From Sedimenticola selenatireducens DSM 17993 (GTDB lineage Bacteria > Pseudomonadota > Gammaproteobacteria > Chromatiales > Chromatiaceae): 64,000 bases of DNA. The DNA lies in assembly GCF_000428045.1 (NCBI RefSeq), contig NZ_ATZE01000016.1, forward strand, positions 91,030 to 155,029, written 5' to 3'. How positions within the stretch are numbered: the stretch's first letter is position 1; each line of letters starts with the position of its first letter. This document shows positions 1 through 7,964 of the stretch, piece by piece. The notes below the pieces were generated by a model, which saw nothing but the letters and a program-made list of their open reading frames with translations, had not been told where the DNA came from and did not search any database. The position numbers and the translations under genes were made by a program.

Positions 1-1238
1 ACCAGTCGCTGATTACCCTGCACGCGGAGAGCAATATCCGCTTCGATCACCTCTCGGCCTATGGCGACACCGGCATGGTGGACTCACGCCTGCATCTGAT
101 TGACGGCCGGAGCGATACCCGCATTACCCCGGCCAGCGGACCGGGCAGCCGGTTCGAGATCCACACGCCCTCTGCCATCAGCGCGGTGCGTGGTACCGAA
201 TACCGGCTTTCCAACAGCCAGCAGGTCCAGGCTTCCACCTTTGAAGTATTGAAGGGAAAGGTAGCTGTCTCGGGTGAACAGCAGACCAAGCTGTTGCCGG
301 CCAGTTTCGGCACCCGGGTGGAGGCCGGCAAACCACCCCTGCCGCCGCGCAAACTGCTCCCTCCCCCGACCATCGACGAACTGCCGGCAAAGATTGAACA
401 GCTGAACTGGCCGATCACCTGGCAGGCCCTGGATAACGCCGCGGGTTATCGGGCGGAAATATCACAACAGGCGGATTTCATCTCGCCACTCTGGCAACAG
501 CAGGTAACGGCCGCACGCGTCCCCCTGCCCGATCTGCCGGATGGGCGCTACTATTTCCGGCTCCGGGGCATTGATGATATCGGCCTTGAAGGGATCAACC
601 AGGTTCAACAGTTCAATCTGGATGCCCGGCCACAACCGCCGATCCCGCTGTCGCCAAACAGCGGCCAGCTATTCAGGGGAGAGCAGCCCGATCTGAAGTG
701 GAGCGACTCCTCCGACGCCGTCGCATATCGTCTGCAGATTTCCGACACTCCGGCATTTGACCATCTGCTGATCGACCGGGAGAACATTACCAGCACGGTT
801 TTTGATACAGCTGAGTTCAAGGCGCCAGGCCAATACTACTGGCGCCTGTTTTCAATCGGCACCGATCAGGAACAGGGGCCCGTCAGCGACAGCAGGAGCT
901 GGGAGATCAAGCTGATACCCGACAAGCCTGAAACCAGCCTGGCCATTTCTGAATCGGGCATCACCACCTCCTGGCGTCCGGGGATTGCCGGCCAGAGTTA
1001 CCAGGTTCAACTGGCGACGGATGCCGATTTCACGACGCTGCTACAGGAAGCTTCATTGCAGGAGCCGCAATTCATATTGCAACCGGTATCAGGGCAGGTG
1101 CGCTACTTCCGGGTGCGCTACGTGGAGCCGGACGGATTTGAGGGGCCCTGGGGGGCGACACAACGGATTGATCCGACACCGGACAACAGTTGGATCTACA
1201 CCATCCTGACCGGGGTTCTGGGTCTCCTGTTGATCTGA
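1..1238 (+). CDS. FecR-domain protein with fibronectin-III-like repeats (5' end outside window)
   Basis: The reading frame is open to the left edge, so only the C-terminal part is here. The first ~65 visible residues carry a FecR fold (a segment ending in ...AISAVRGTEYRLS). Two or three FN3-like modules follow, each with a W...Y-R-(A/L)-(E/Q)-I-S strand pattern. The protein ends in a hydrophobic helix (about the last 15 residues, ILTGVLGLLLI) right at the stop codon, which suggests a C-terminal membrane anchor. Related proteins usually have an N-terminal signal peptide and a LysM module; that part is not visible. It is probably a periplasmic or surface-exposed structural or sensing protein. 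The ECF sigma factor starts 65 bp downstream, but no FecI/FecR-type signalling link can be shown from this. Confidence 0.75.
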   Translation, partial: QSLITLHAESNIRFDHLSAYGDTGMVDSRLHLIDGRSDTRITPASGPGSRFEIHTPSAISAVRGTEYRLSNSQQVQASTFEVLKGKVAVSGEQQTKLLPASFGTRVEAGKPPLPPRKLLPPPTIDELPAKIEQLNWPITWQALDNAAGYRAEISQQADFISPLWQQQVTAARVPLPDLPDGRYYFRLRGIDDIGLEGINQVQQFNLDARPQPPIPLSPNSGQLFRGEQPDLKWSDSSDAVAYRLQISDTPAFDHLLIDRENITSTVFDTAEFKAPGQYYWRLFSIGTDQEQGPVSDSRSWEIKLIPDKPETSLAISESGITTSWRPGIAGQSYQVQLATDADFTTLLQEASLQEPQFILQPVSGQVRYFRVRYVEPDGFEGPWGATQRIDPTPDNSWIYTILTGVLGLLLI

Positions 1239-1303
1239 TGCCGGCGACTATAATCTAACTGCCCCGGCAACTCCCTCGAGAGCTCCCGCCGGAAACTGGA
1301 GAA

Positions 1304-1864
1304 GTGACAATTCGCATGAACTGCGTCATAACCGCATGGGCCAGCCACGAAGCTGAGCTCCGACACTATCTGCGCAGACAATTGCAGGATTCGGCCTTGG
1401 CCGAGGATCTGTTGCAGGATACGTTCCTCAAGGCACTGGCAGAGGGTAGCCGTTTCTGCCAACTGGAGAACAGGCGTGCCTGGCTGTTCCGGGTGGCAAA
1501 AAACCGCCTGATCGACTACCACCGCACCCACAAGGCACACGAAACCATTGTCGGTGATCTGCCGGAATCACCTGCCAATGAAGCACCGGTGGTGGATGAT
1601 CTCAGCCAGTGCCTGCCACGTGCGCTCACCGAGTTGTCGCCGGCGGACAGTGAAGTGATCAGGTTGTGCGATATAGAAGGCATCAGCCAGGCCGAATATG
1701 CCCGACTGAAGGGCCTCTCACCCGCCGGGGCCAAGTCCCGCATCCAGCGGGCGCGAAAACGTCTCAAATTACACTTGAAAGCTGCCTGTCAGGTTCGCTA
1801 TGACGAGAACGGCAAGGTTTGCTGCTTCACCCCGCGCCCGCCCGACTCCACGCCAAAGCCATAA
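1304..1864 (+). CDS. ECF-type RNA polymerase sigma factor, SigZ-like
   Basis: 186 aa. Region 2 is seen as AEDLLQDTFLKAL followed by AWLFRVAKNRLIDYHR. Region 4 carries the helix-turn-helix around DIEGISQAEYARLKGLSPAGAKSRIQRAR. This is the standard two-domain ECF layout. The tail after region 4 holds three cysteines (A-C-Q-V ... K-V-C-C-F), as in SigZ-type factors, and no anti-sigma gene lies beside it. The start is uncertain: GTG at 1304 or ATG at 1316, both with purine-rich sequence (GGAAACTGGAG) upstream. It is followed by a COG0701 permease and a CxxC protein on the same strand, so it may drive a metal, metalloid or thiol-stress set; that role is inferred from context only. Confidence 0.8.
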   Translation: MTIRMNCVITAWASHEAELRHYLRRQLQDSALAEDLLQDTFLKALAEGSRFCQLENRRAWLFRVAKNRLIDYHRTHKAHETIVGDLPESPANEAPVVDDLSQCLPRALTELSPADSEVIRLCDIEGISQAEYARLKGLSPAGAKSRIQRARKRLKLHLKAACQVRYDENGKVCCFTPRPPDSTPKP

Positions 1865-2058
1865 CCCCGCGTCTCCTAGCGAGCGGCTTGAATCCGGCCT
1901 CCTGCTTTGCCCTACCTCCTCCATCCGTGGAGTCGTGTGCTTCGCGGTACAGGATCCTCCCCGGGGTGGATAGTAAAAAAAACTGCATCCTTCTGCCGCT
2001 GCCATCGTCTTCAGGTTAAAGACCACTGTGGTGACGATACTGTCTGGAGACCTTGCTA

Positions 2059-3120
2059 GTGAACGATACAGTCCAGGAAACACTGCGTAAAAGCCCGCTA
2101 TCCAGAACTTTTTTCTGGCTGACGGGGCTGGCGGTTACCGTGCCGCTCTGGTTTCTGGTCTATTTCCACCTCACCGACTTCGCCAATTTCATCCTCTCCC
2201 TGACCGGCTATACGCGCAGCAGCCATCTCGGTGAGGCGATCCATTTCTTCTTCTATGACACCCCCAAGGTGCTGTTGCTGCTGATCGGTATTGTCTTCCT
2301 TATGGGCATTATCCAGACTTTTTTCGCCCCCGAGCGGACCCGTGCGCTGCTGGCGGGCAGGCGTCTTGGGCTGGGCAATACGCTGGCGGCACTACTCGGT
2401 ATCGTCACCCCGTTTTGCTCCTGTTCGGCGGTACCACTGTTCATCGGTTTTCTCTCTGCCGGCGTACCACTGGGTATCACCTTCTCATTCCTGATCGCGG
2501 CACCCATGGTCAACGAGATTGCCCTGGCACTGCTGCTGGGCCTGTTTGGCTGGCAAGTCGCCGCGCTCTATCTCGGCCTGGGACTGGCAGTGGCGATCTT
2601 TGCGGGGCTGCTGATCGGCAGGTTGGGCATGGAGCGATACCTGCAGGATTGGGTGCGGGATATTCAGGCCGGTAACAACGTGCCGGTTAACACCGCCGGC
2701 ATGCGCTGGGAGGCTCGATTCCAGGCCGGCTGGCAGCATGTCAAAGAGATTGTGGGCAAGGTCTGGCCCTATATCCTGATCGGTATCGCGGTCGGCGCGG
2801 CAATCCACGGCTACGTGCCGGAGGATTTCATGGCGACATTCATGGGCAAGGAGGCCTGGTGGTCGGTGCCCGCCGCCGTGGTCATGGGCGTGCCCATGTA
2901 CACCAACGCCGCCGGTATCATCCCGGTGGTCGAGGCACTGATCGGCAAGGGCGCCGCCCTTGGGACTACCCTGGCCTTCATGATGAGCGTGATCGCCCTT
3001 TCGCTACCAGAGGTGCTGATCCTGCGCAAGGTGCTCAGGTTGCCACTGATCGCCACCTTCGTTGGCGTGGTCGCGTTTGGCATCCTGGTGGTCGGCTACC
3101 TGTTCAATCTGCTGATCTGA
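2059..3120 (+). CDS. COG0701 family permease (ArsP/DUF318 type)
   Basis: 353 aa integral membrane protein with about eight hydrophobic helices. The family motif TPFCSCSAVPLFIGF lies near residues 117-131, and a repeat-like second half carries GVPMYTNAAGIIP. The paired cysteines are typical of COG0701/PF03773 permeases, some of which export organoarsenicals or Cu/Zn; the substrate here is not known. I chose GTG at 2059 because GGAGA lies 8 nt upstream; TTG at 2053 would be only 2 nt from it. A small thioredoxin-fold gene follows after 47 bp with its own good ribosome binding site, and an ECF sigma factor precedes. The three are probably co-transcribed. Confidence 0.85.
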   Translation: MNDTVQETLRKSPLSRTFFWLTGLAVTVPLWFLVYFHLTDFANFILSLTGYTRSSHLGEAIHFFFYDTPKVLLLLIGIVFLMGIIQTFFAPERTRALLAGRRLGLGNTLAALLGIVTPFCSCSAVPLFIGFLSAGVPLGITFSFLIAAPMVNEIALALLLGLFGWQVAALYLGLGLAVAIFAGLLIGRLGMERYLQDWVRDIQAGNNVPVNTAGMRWEARFQAGWQHVKEIVGKVWPYILIGIAVGAAIHGYVPEDFMATFMGKEAWWSVPAAVVMGVPMYTNAAGIIPVVEALIGKGAALGTTLAFMMSVIALSLPEVLILRKVLRLPLIATFVGVVAFGILVVGYLFNLLI

Positions 3121-3167
3121 CAAGGATCACTACGTTTCCGTTTAATTTTTCCATTAGGAGAATCTCA

Positions 3168-3410
3168 ATGAAGACAATCAAAGTACTCGGCACCGGTTGT
3201 GCCAACTGCAAGACCACCCTCCGGTTGATTGAAGAGGCCGCCCAGGCTGCAGGGGTGGAGGTCACCCTAGAGAAGGTGGAGGAACTCAGTGAGATCATGA
3301 AATACGGCGTCATGAGCACGCCGGGCGTGGTGCTGGATGGCCAGGTGGTGCACGCCGGCGGTATCCCGTCGAAGGGGGCAATCGACGGCTGGCTGGCTGA
3401 CAACCGCTGA
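3168..3410 (+). CDS. Small thioredoxin-fold CxxC protein (redox-active disulfide protein 2 type)
   Basis: 80 aa. It starts MKTIKVLGTGCANCK, so C11 and C14 form a CxxC at the end of the first strand. The cis-proline region MSTPGVVLDGQVVHAG matches the Thioredoxin_3 family (PF13192). It is cytoplasmic, with no signal peptide. The ATG at 3168 has TAGGAG 7 nt upstream. Proteins of this family often sit beside COG0701 permeases, where they are thought to reduce or hand over metal(loid) or thiol substrates; here the gene directly follows such a permease. Confidence 0.88.
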   Translation: MKTIKVLGTGCANCKTTLRLIEEAAQAAGVEVTLEKVEELSEIMKYGVMSTPGVVLDGQVVHAGGIPSKGAIDGWLADNR

Positions 3411-3495
3411 TGCGGATTGACCTGGCGCAGTCACGGGCCGATTAGTCTCAATCCACCGACAAACCGAAGCCAGCGGAACTATAGTTAAATCAGAA

Positions 3496-3513
3496 AGGAG
3501 GTCTTCGCCTCCT
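3496..3513 (+). promoter_or_regulatory. Hairpin next to the ribosome binding site of the following gene
   Basis: AGGAGG, loop TCTTCG, then CCTCCT: a 6-bp perfect stem whose left arm is itself a strong anti-16S sequence. It is directly followed by the GGAG (3514-3517) that serves the GTG at 3525. No T-run follows, so it is not an intrinsic terminator. It could mask or present a ribosome binding site; that is inference. Confidence 0.4.
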
Positions 3514-3524
3514 GGAGAGTTATC

Positions 3525-3905
3525 GTGACAGGTGTGATTAAGGACCAGACGGACTGCACGACGATACGGCTCGTCGCCAGCTATTTTTCACCCTTTGCAC
3601 TTCCCCGCCTGGCTCCCGGGAAGCATGCCAGCCGGGGCGAACGGGAGCGGGTTCATCGGATTAACATGCTCAACCTGCAGCCCTTCATGCGACGCTACAT
3701 ATTCCGCTCGGGTCAACTGGTGGTGGGGTGCTTCATCGCCTCTCTGCTGTTCGCCAGCCTGCTGCCGTTTCCACCGCTGGCCATCGCCGCCAGTATTGGC
3801 GTCATCCTCGCGGTTCTGCACACGGTCCTGCTGATCTTTATGCAGCAATGGGTAAACCAGGTCGCTGCCCGTGAGGGGCCAAATAACGACCAGACCGAAC
3901 GCTAG
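3525..3905 (+). CDS. Small membrane protein of unknown function
   Basis: 126 aa; I do not recognise a family. The first ~50 residues are soluble and basic. Two hydrophobic helices follow (about residues 64-82 and 86-106, GQLVVGCFIASLLFASLL and AIAASIGVILAVLHTVLLIF), then a short charged tail. The layout resembles small inner-membrane proteins of the AtpI/DUF type but no diagnostic motif is seen. The GTG start at 3525 has GGAG 7 nt upstream. An ATG at 3666 would give an 80-aa protein holding just the two helices, and is a real alternative. The TAG stop is supplied by the CTAG end of a palindromic repeat. Confidence 0.5.
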   Translation: MTGVIKDQTDCTTIRLVASYFSPFALPRLAPGKHASRGERERVHRINMLNLQPFMRRYIFRSGQLVVGCFIASLLFASLLPFPPLAIAASIGVILAVLHTVLLIFMQQWVNQVAAREGPNNDQTER

Positions 3906-3958
3906 GAGTCCGTCGGACTTAACACTGATCTACTGCGGAAAAGCCGGACAAACTACTG
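3902..3958. repeat. CTAG-bordered palindromic repeat, copy 1
   Basis: The element begins CTAGGAGTCCGTCGGACTTA and ends with AAGCCGGACAAACTACTGG. The two ends are inverted repeats of about 19 nt with a few mismatches, enclosing a conserved core (AACACTGATCTACTGCGGAA). Further copies lie at 7829-7876 and 46075-46131, and a diverged one at 49986-50045. It sits between convergent genes, and its CTAG forms the stop codon of the gene to its left. No coding capacity. Confidence 0.8.
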
Positions 3959-4027
3959 GGACGGGTCAACCGAAGGAAGACCTGTCCTGCTTTTTCGAGT
4001 CCGATCACTGCTTCAGGGCACAACCGG

Positions 4028-5434
4028 CTAGAATGGCGCATGTTTGGGTGTGCGGGGGAACGGAATGGCATCACGGATATTCTCCATCCCGGTCACATAG
4101 TTCACTACTCGCTCAAAACCCATACCGAAACCGGCATGCGGGACAGTCCCGTAACGGCGCAGGTCCCGATACCAGCTCATATCCCCCTGGATGCCAAGTT
4201 GGGTGATTCGCCGGTCCAGTACATCCAACCGCTCCTCACGCTGACTGCCGCCAATAATTTCACCAATACCAGGCACCAATACATCCATGGCCGCCACCGT
4301 TTTCCCATCATCATTGAGCCGCATGTAAAAGGCCTTGATGGATGCCGGATAGTTCATCAGGATTACCGGACGCCCGACATGCTGTTCCGCCAGGTACTGT
4401 TCGTGTTCCGACTGAAGATCCAGCCCCCATTCGACCGGAAACACGAATGACTCTCCACAGCTGCGCAAGATATTGATCGCATCGGTGTATTCCATATATT
4501 CAAAATCACTTCGAATTACAGTCTCCAGCCGTTCAATCGCCTCCTTGTCGATCCGCTCGGCAAAGAAAGCCATATCGTCCTGCCGCTCGTCCAGCACCGC
4601 CTTGAAGATATATTTGAGGAAATCCTCGGCCAATCCGGCATTGTCGTTCAGATCGGCAAAGGCAACCTCCGGCTCGACCATCCAAAACTCGGCCAGGTGC
4701 CGGCTGGTATTGGAATTTTCCGCACGGAAGGTGGGGCCGAAAGTGTAAACCTTGCTCAGCGCAAGTGCGTAGGCCTCCGCATTCAACTGACCAGAGACGG
4801 TCAGGAACGCCTCACGGCCGAAGAAATCACCTTCAAAGTCAATTGCACCACCCGCGGATCGCGGCAGGTTGTTCAAGTCCAGCGTACTGACCCGGAACAA
4901 CTCACCGGCCCCTTCACAATCACTGGCGGTGATGATCGGGGTGTTGACCCAATGATATCCCCTTTCATGGAAATACCGATGGATCGCGCTTGAAAGGGTC
5001 GTGCGTACGCGTGAGATGGCGCCGAAAGCGTTGGTGCGGGGGCGAAGATGGGCCACCTGACGCAGGTATTCGAAGGTGTGGCGCTTCTTGGCAATGGGAT
5101 AGGTATCTGGATCATCCACCCAACCGATAACTGACAGCGCGCTCGCCTGGATTTCACAGGATTGACCCTTGCCGGCCGACTCGCTCAGAAGTCCGCTGAT
5201 TTCCACGGCGCAGCCAGTGGTGATTTTCAACACATCACTACTGTAATTTGGCAGGGAGCTGGGCACCACCGCCTGGATGGTATCGAAGCAGGAGCCGTCA
5301 TAGACATTGATAAAAGAGATGCCGGCCTTGGAGTCCCGCCGGGAACGCACCCAGCCACGAACAGTTACTTCATTTCCGATGGCGGTGCCACCGGAGAGCA
5401 GGAATTTGATATCACGATTGTGCATGCTAATCAT
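4028..5434 (-). CDS. asnS: Asparagine--tRNA ligase
   Basis: 468 aa, class IIb aminoacyl-tRNA synthetase that charges tRNA-Asn with asparagine. An N-terminal OB-fold anticodon-binding domain ([19 protein letters not shown]) is followed by the class II core: motif 1 around the dimer interface, motif 2 [20 protein letters not shown], motif 3 [15 protein letters not shown], and the typical end [12 protein letters not shown]. Length and sequence closely follow E. coli AsnS (466 aa). Two in-frame ATGs compete at the start (5434 and 5425); the second has a GGA about 8 nt upstream and may be the true one. It converges on the small membrane gene at 3525, with a palindromic repeat between them. Confidence 0.97.
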   Translation of the reverse strand: MISMHNRDIKFLLSGGTAIGNEVTVRGWVRSRRDSKAGISFINVYDGSCFDTIQAVVPSSLPNYSSDVLKITTGCAVEISGLLSESAGKGQSCEIQASALSVIGWVDDPDTYPIAKKRHTFEYLRQVAHLRPRTNAFGAISRVRTTLSSAIHRYFHERGYHWVNTPIITASDCEGAGELFRVSTLDLNNLPRSAGGAIDFEGDFFGREAFLTVSGQLNAEAYALALSKVYTFGPTFRAENSNTSRHLAEFWMVEPEVAFADLNDNAGLAEDFLKYIFKAVLDERQDDMAFFAERIDKEAIERLETVIRSDFEYMEYTDAINILRSCGESFVFPVEWGLDLQSEHEQYLAEQHVGRPVILMNYPASIKAFYMRLNDDGKTVAAMDVLVPGIGEIIGGSQREERLDVLDRRITQLGIQGDMSWYRDLRRYGTVPHAGFGMGFERVVNYVTGMENIRDAIPFPRTPKHAPF

Positions 5435-5541
5435 CCGAATGTTCTGGGCGTATTATCCCGAGAGACCTCAGCGGGGGCTACCAGGCAAACGAACAAGCGC
5501 CTGGCGTACCACCGGTTCATCCAACCGGAGAGGATTCCGGA

Positions 5542-5547
5542 ATTATA
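5542..5547 (-). promoter_or_regulatory. Possible -10 element for asnS
   Basis: Read on the minus strand this is TATAAT, about 110 nt upstream of the asnS start. No good -35 box is seen at the right distance, so the call is weak. The leader between it and asnS contains a short stem (CCAGGC ... GCCTGG) but no T-box-like features. Confidence 0.3.
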
Positions 5548-5635
5548 CATGGTAGTTTGACGGGAGACATCGGTGGAAAAAAGGTCGGCAATTCAAACAG
5601 CAGACGATACGGTTCCGCTGGTATCAGGCATCCAG

Positions 5636-6355
5636 CTAGCGACCCGCTTCGGCAGGCTGTTCATTTGGCAGACGTTGATCATGCATCGCCTGCAACAGCT
5701 CCCGGGATTCATTCCGCAACTGTGAGGCCAACGCACTACTTCGAGGTCTTGTCAGAAGAAAGGAGTCCAGTGCACGCGCCGCCCTGGCGGCGTTTTGCCA
5801 CTCGCCCGTCTGCGCATAATCGAGTGCGACCTTGGTGTAATATCGGCTGGCGGCGGTGAGCTGAAAGTCGATTAATTTTAACTGTAAGGCGGCTCGCTCG
5901 GAAACTGCCAACTTACGTCCGAAGGTCTGGCTATCCAGCAGCCCATAAATTTCGTTCAGACCGATGACATAGCGATTAAGCGAATCAACCGATGTGATGG
6001 CGGCAGAATTAACCGATGTGGATCCCTCCGGTTCTGTCCGGGCCCGTTCTTCCGCCTGCATGACCTGCTGACTGATGTGTGGTTTCCTGGGGAACACCTG
6101 GCGAATGGTAATATATCTGGCGAGGAGTTCATTGCGCAGTAATTTTCCAACACCGGAAGGCAAACCACCTCCCCGGCTCTTCTCCAGCGCCTCCTCGATC
6201 TGCTGAACACCGACCATCAAACGGTGCACCGCAAGACGCTTGGCGGCCATATACTGTTCATATTTTTGTGCCAGACTGCCAACCAGCAGCAACAGAAGCA
6301 GCAGCCCGCCAATTACCGCGAACAGGCGCAGATGATCAGGAATCAAATCCAACAT
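5636..6355 (-). CDS. Membrane-anchored protein of unknown function downstream of cheV
   Basis: 239 aa. One hydrophobic helix near the N terminus (about residues 9-28, LRLFAVIGGLLLLLLLVGSL) is followed by a largely helical soluble part rich in Ala, Arg, Glu and Gln. I recognise no domain. It has the look of a single-pass inner-membrane protein with a cytoplasmic or periplasmic coiled body. It starts 72 bp after the end of cheV on the same strand, so it may share the cheV transcript and act in chemotaxis or motility; that is only context. The last ~20 residues are polar and probably disordered. Confidence 0.55.
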   Translation of the reverse strand: MLDLIPDHLRLFAVIGGLLLLLLLVGSLAQKYEQYMAAKRLAVHRLMVGVQQIEEALEKSRGGGLPSGVGKLLRNELLARYITIRQVFPRKPHISQQVMQAEERARTEPEGSTSVNSAAITSVDSLNRYVIGLNEIYGLLDSQTFGRKLAVSERAALQLKLIDFQLTAASRYYTKVALDYAQTGEWQNAARAARALDSFLLTRPRSSALASQLRNESRELLQAMHDQRLPNEQPAEAGR

Positions 6356-6427
6356 CGTTGTTACGCCAACAAAAATTACCGGCCACGTCCGGATGAAATT
6401 GCCAGGCGGTCAACCCGCCCTTCATCA

Positions 6428-7381
6428 TCAGGGATGACCGCTCAGAATCTCCTGTAGTTTGGCCGCCAGCTCGACCGGCTGGAATTTCGGCACATAGGCA
6501 TCGGCACCCACACCTTTTCCCAACTCCTGATTGGCATCCGCGGATAGTGACGAGTGCATGATGACCGGAATACCGGCCAGTCGTGGATCCTGCTTGATAT
6601 TCTTGGTCAATACATAACCATCCATTTCAGGCATCTCCACATCGGTTAGAATCACCTGGACATAGTCACTCACCTTATGACCGGTCGCCTCTGCCCGGTC
6701 CGCCAGATCCTTGATCTTCTCCCACGCTTCGGAGCCGTTTGACGCGCTCAGGTGTTTAACGCCGATATGGTTCAGGGTTCTGACAATCTGATCCCGGGCC
6801 ACGGCGGAATCATCGGCAAAAAGTACCGTTACATCATCACGATCAAGCTTCTCGATACCTTCAAACAGCTCTTCACCTTCACCGAACCCTGAGGTCTTGG
6901 CCAGTACCATCTCGACATCCATGATCATCACGATGCGTTTGTCGGTCAACTCGGTCACAGCCGTCACCAGTCCACCGTGCTGCTGGGCCATCATGTTCGG
7001 TGGAACCTTCACATCCTCCCAGGCAAGCCGCACGATATTGTCCACCGAGTGCACCAGAAAGCCCTGCACATTCTTGTTATATTCCGTGACAATGAGAATA
7101 CTGGGTTTTTGCTCGGAGTTGACTCCGCAGAATTTGGGCAGGTTAATGATCGGTATCATGCTGCCGCGCAGGCTGACCATTCCCTCCACCGAGGCGGGCA
7201 TGTCCGGTGCACGTGTAATCTCCGGGATATGCATCACCTCCCGCACCTTGAAGACATTGACGCCGAAAGTCTCTTCTCTTCCAGTCACGGAGTCGCGACC
7301 CAAACTGAACAGCAGCACCTCCAGCCTGTTGGTGCCTGCCAATTGTGTGCGACTGTCTACAGAATCGATGAAATTTGCCAT
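6428..7381 (-). CDS. cheV: Chemotaxis protein CheV (CheW-receiver fusion)
   Basis: 317 aa. Residues ~18-165 are a CheW-like coupling domain (ETFGVNVFKVREVM, GMVSLRGSMIPIINL, VDNIVRLAWEDV). Residues ~185-315 are a response-regulator receiver with acidic pocket FADD, phosphoacceptor D247 in VILTDVEMPEMDG, and the conserved Lys in VPKFQP. CheV couples chemoreceptors to CheA and is itself phosphorylated by CheA, which tunes adaptation. GGTAGGT immediately precedes the ATG. A sigma-28-type promoter is visible upstream. No other chemotaxis genes lie in the window, so this is an orphan cheV. Confidence 0.95.
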   Translation of the reverse strand: MANFIDSVDSRTQLAGTNRLEVLLFSLGRDSVTGREETFGVNVFKVREVMHIPEITRAPDMPASVEGMVSLRGSMIPIINLPKFCGVNSEQKPSILIVTEYNKNVQGFLVHSVDNIVRLAWEDVKVPPNMMAQQHGGLVTAVTELTDKRIVMIMDVEMVLAKTSGFGEGEELFEGIEKLDRDDVTVLFADDSAVARDQIVRTLNHIGVKHLSASNGSEAWEKIKDLADRAEATGHKVSDYVQVILTDVEMPEMDGYVLTKNIKQDPRLAGIPVIMHSSLSADANQELGKGVGADAYVPKFQPVELAAKLQEILSGHP

Positions 7382-7460
7382 TACCTACCGCCAATCAATG
7401 GGTTGAAGTGCTTTGTTATGTTGTGCCTGAAGGGCCCGGTTCTAACTCCAGTTGAGTAAG

Positions 7461-7487
7461 ATAGCGGCCGCTCAGAAGATTGCTTTA
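7461..7487 (-). promoter_or_regulatory. Sigma-28 (FliA) type promoter of cheV
   Basis: On the minus strand: TAAAGCAA, an 11-nt spacer, then GCCGCTAT. The flagellar sigma consensus is TAAAGTTT-N11-GCCGATAA, so the match is 5/8 and 6/8 with exactly the right spacing. It lies about 80 nt upstream of the cheV start, which fits a motility-class gene. Confidence 0.6.
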
Positions 7488-7828
7488 GTCAAATACATAC
7501 CACGACAAATATTTCTTCTAATCAATTGTTTTGAATAACAATTAATCCTATATTCGAGGAATAAAAACTATCTGGATCACCTTTAAATTCGTATACATAA
7601 AGACAATCCATCTTATTTCATCGACACCTTGCATTGCGGGATAGAGGGTTGGCCAGGTTCAGTCATGAACATATCGACATTGGAGTTGGTGGACTATCTG
7701 GCCAACAATTGAGAACCAGTGCGTTAAATATTAACCGGGAATTGCCGTTATCTGGCTATCCTATGTATACAGGATCATTGCTCTTTACCGTCAGCACGGC
7801 TGCCCCGGGCACAGTAGGCCAGGCGCCT
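7488..7828. other. Gene-free intergenic stretch, partly AT-rich
   Basis: Between cheV (minus) and the 598-aa gene (plus) lie about 580 bp. Positions 7490-7620 are clearly AT-rich compared with the surroundings. No open frame here has a ribosome binding site or recognisable product. The plus-strand promoter for the gene at 7965 must lie here, but no convincing -35/-10 pair stands out. Confidence 0.4.
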
Positions 7829-7876
7829 CTCGGGCTTAACACTGATCTGGTGCGGAAAAGCCCGACAAACTCCTAG
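7829..7876. repeat. CTAG-bordered palindromic repeat, copy 2 (left end truncated)
   Basis: It has the core and right end of the family (TCGGGCTTAACACTGATCTG ... AAGCCCGACAAACTCCTAG) but the left TAGGAGTCTG is replaced by unrelated sequence. It is nearly identical to the copy at 3902-3958 over the core. It lies 88 bp upstream of the next plus-strand start. Confidence 0.75.
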
Positions 7877-7964
7877 ACGGGAAAAAGCGACACTCCGGCC
7901 GGGTAGATCGGACATTCTTGAAACTATATGTGCCATACAACAGTTAACTGAGGATTCCAGATTT

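Noticed and set aside
1865..2058. GC-rich hairpin CCCCGGGG in the gap before the permease
   Set aside because: No T-run on either strand beyond chance and no repeat elsewhere; too weak to call a terminator.
5435..5541. T-box-like leader of asnS
   Set aside because: Only a short CCAGGC/GCCTGG stem is seen; no specifier loop, T-box sequence or terminator.
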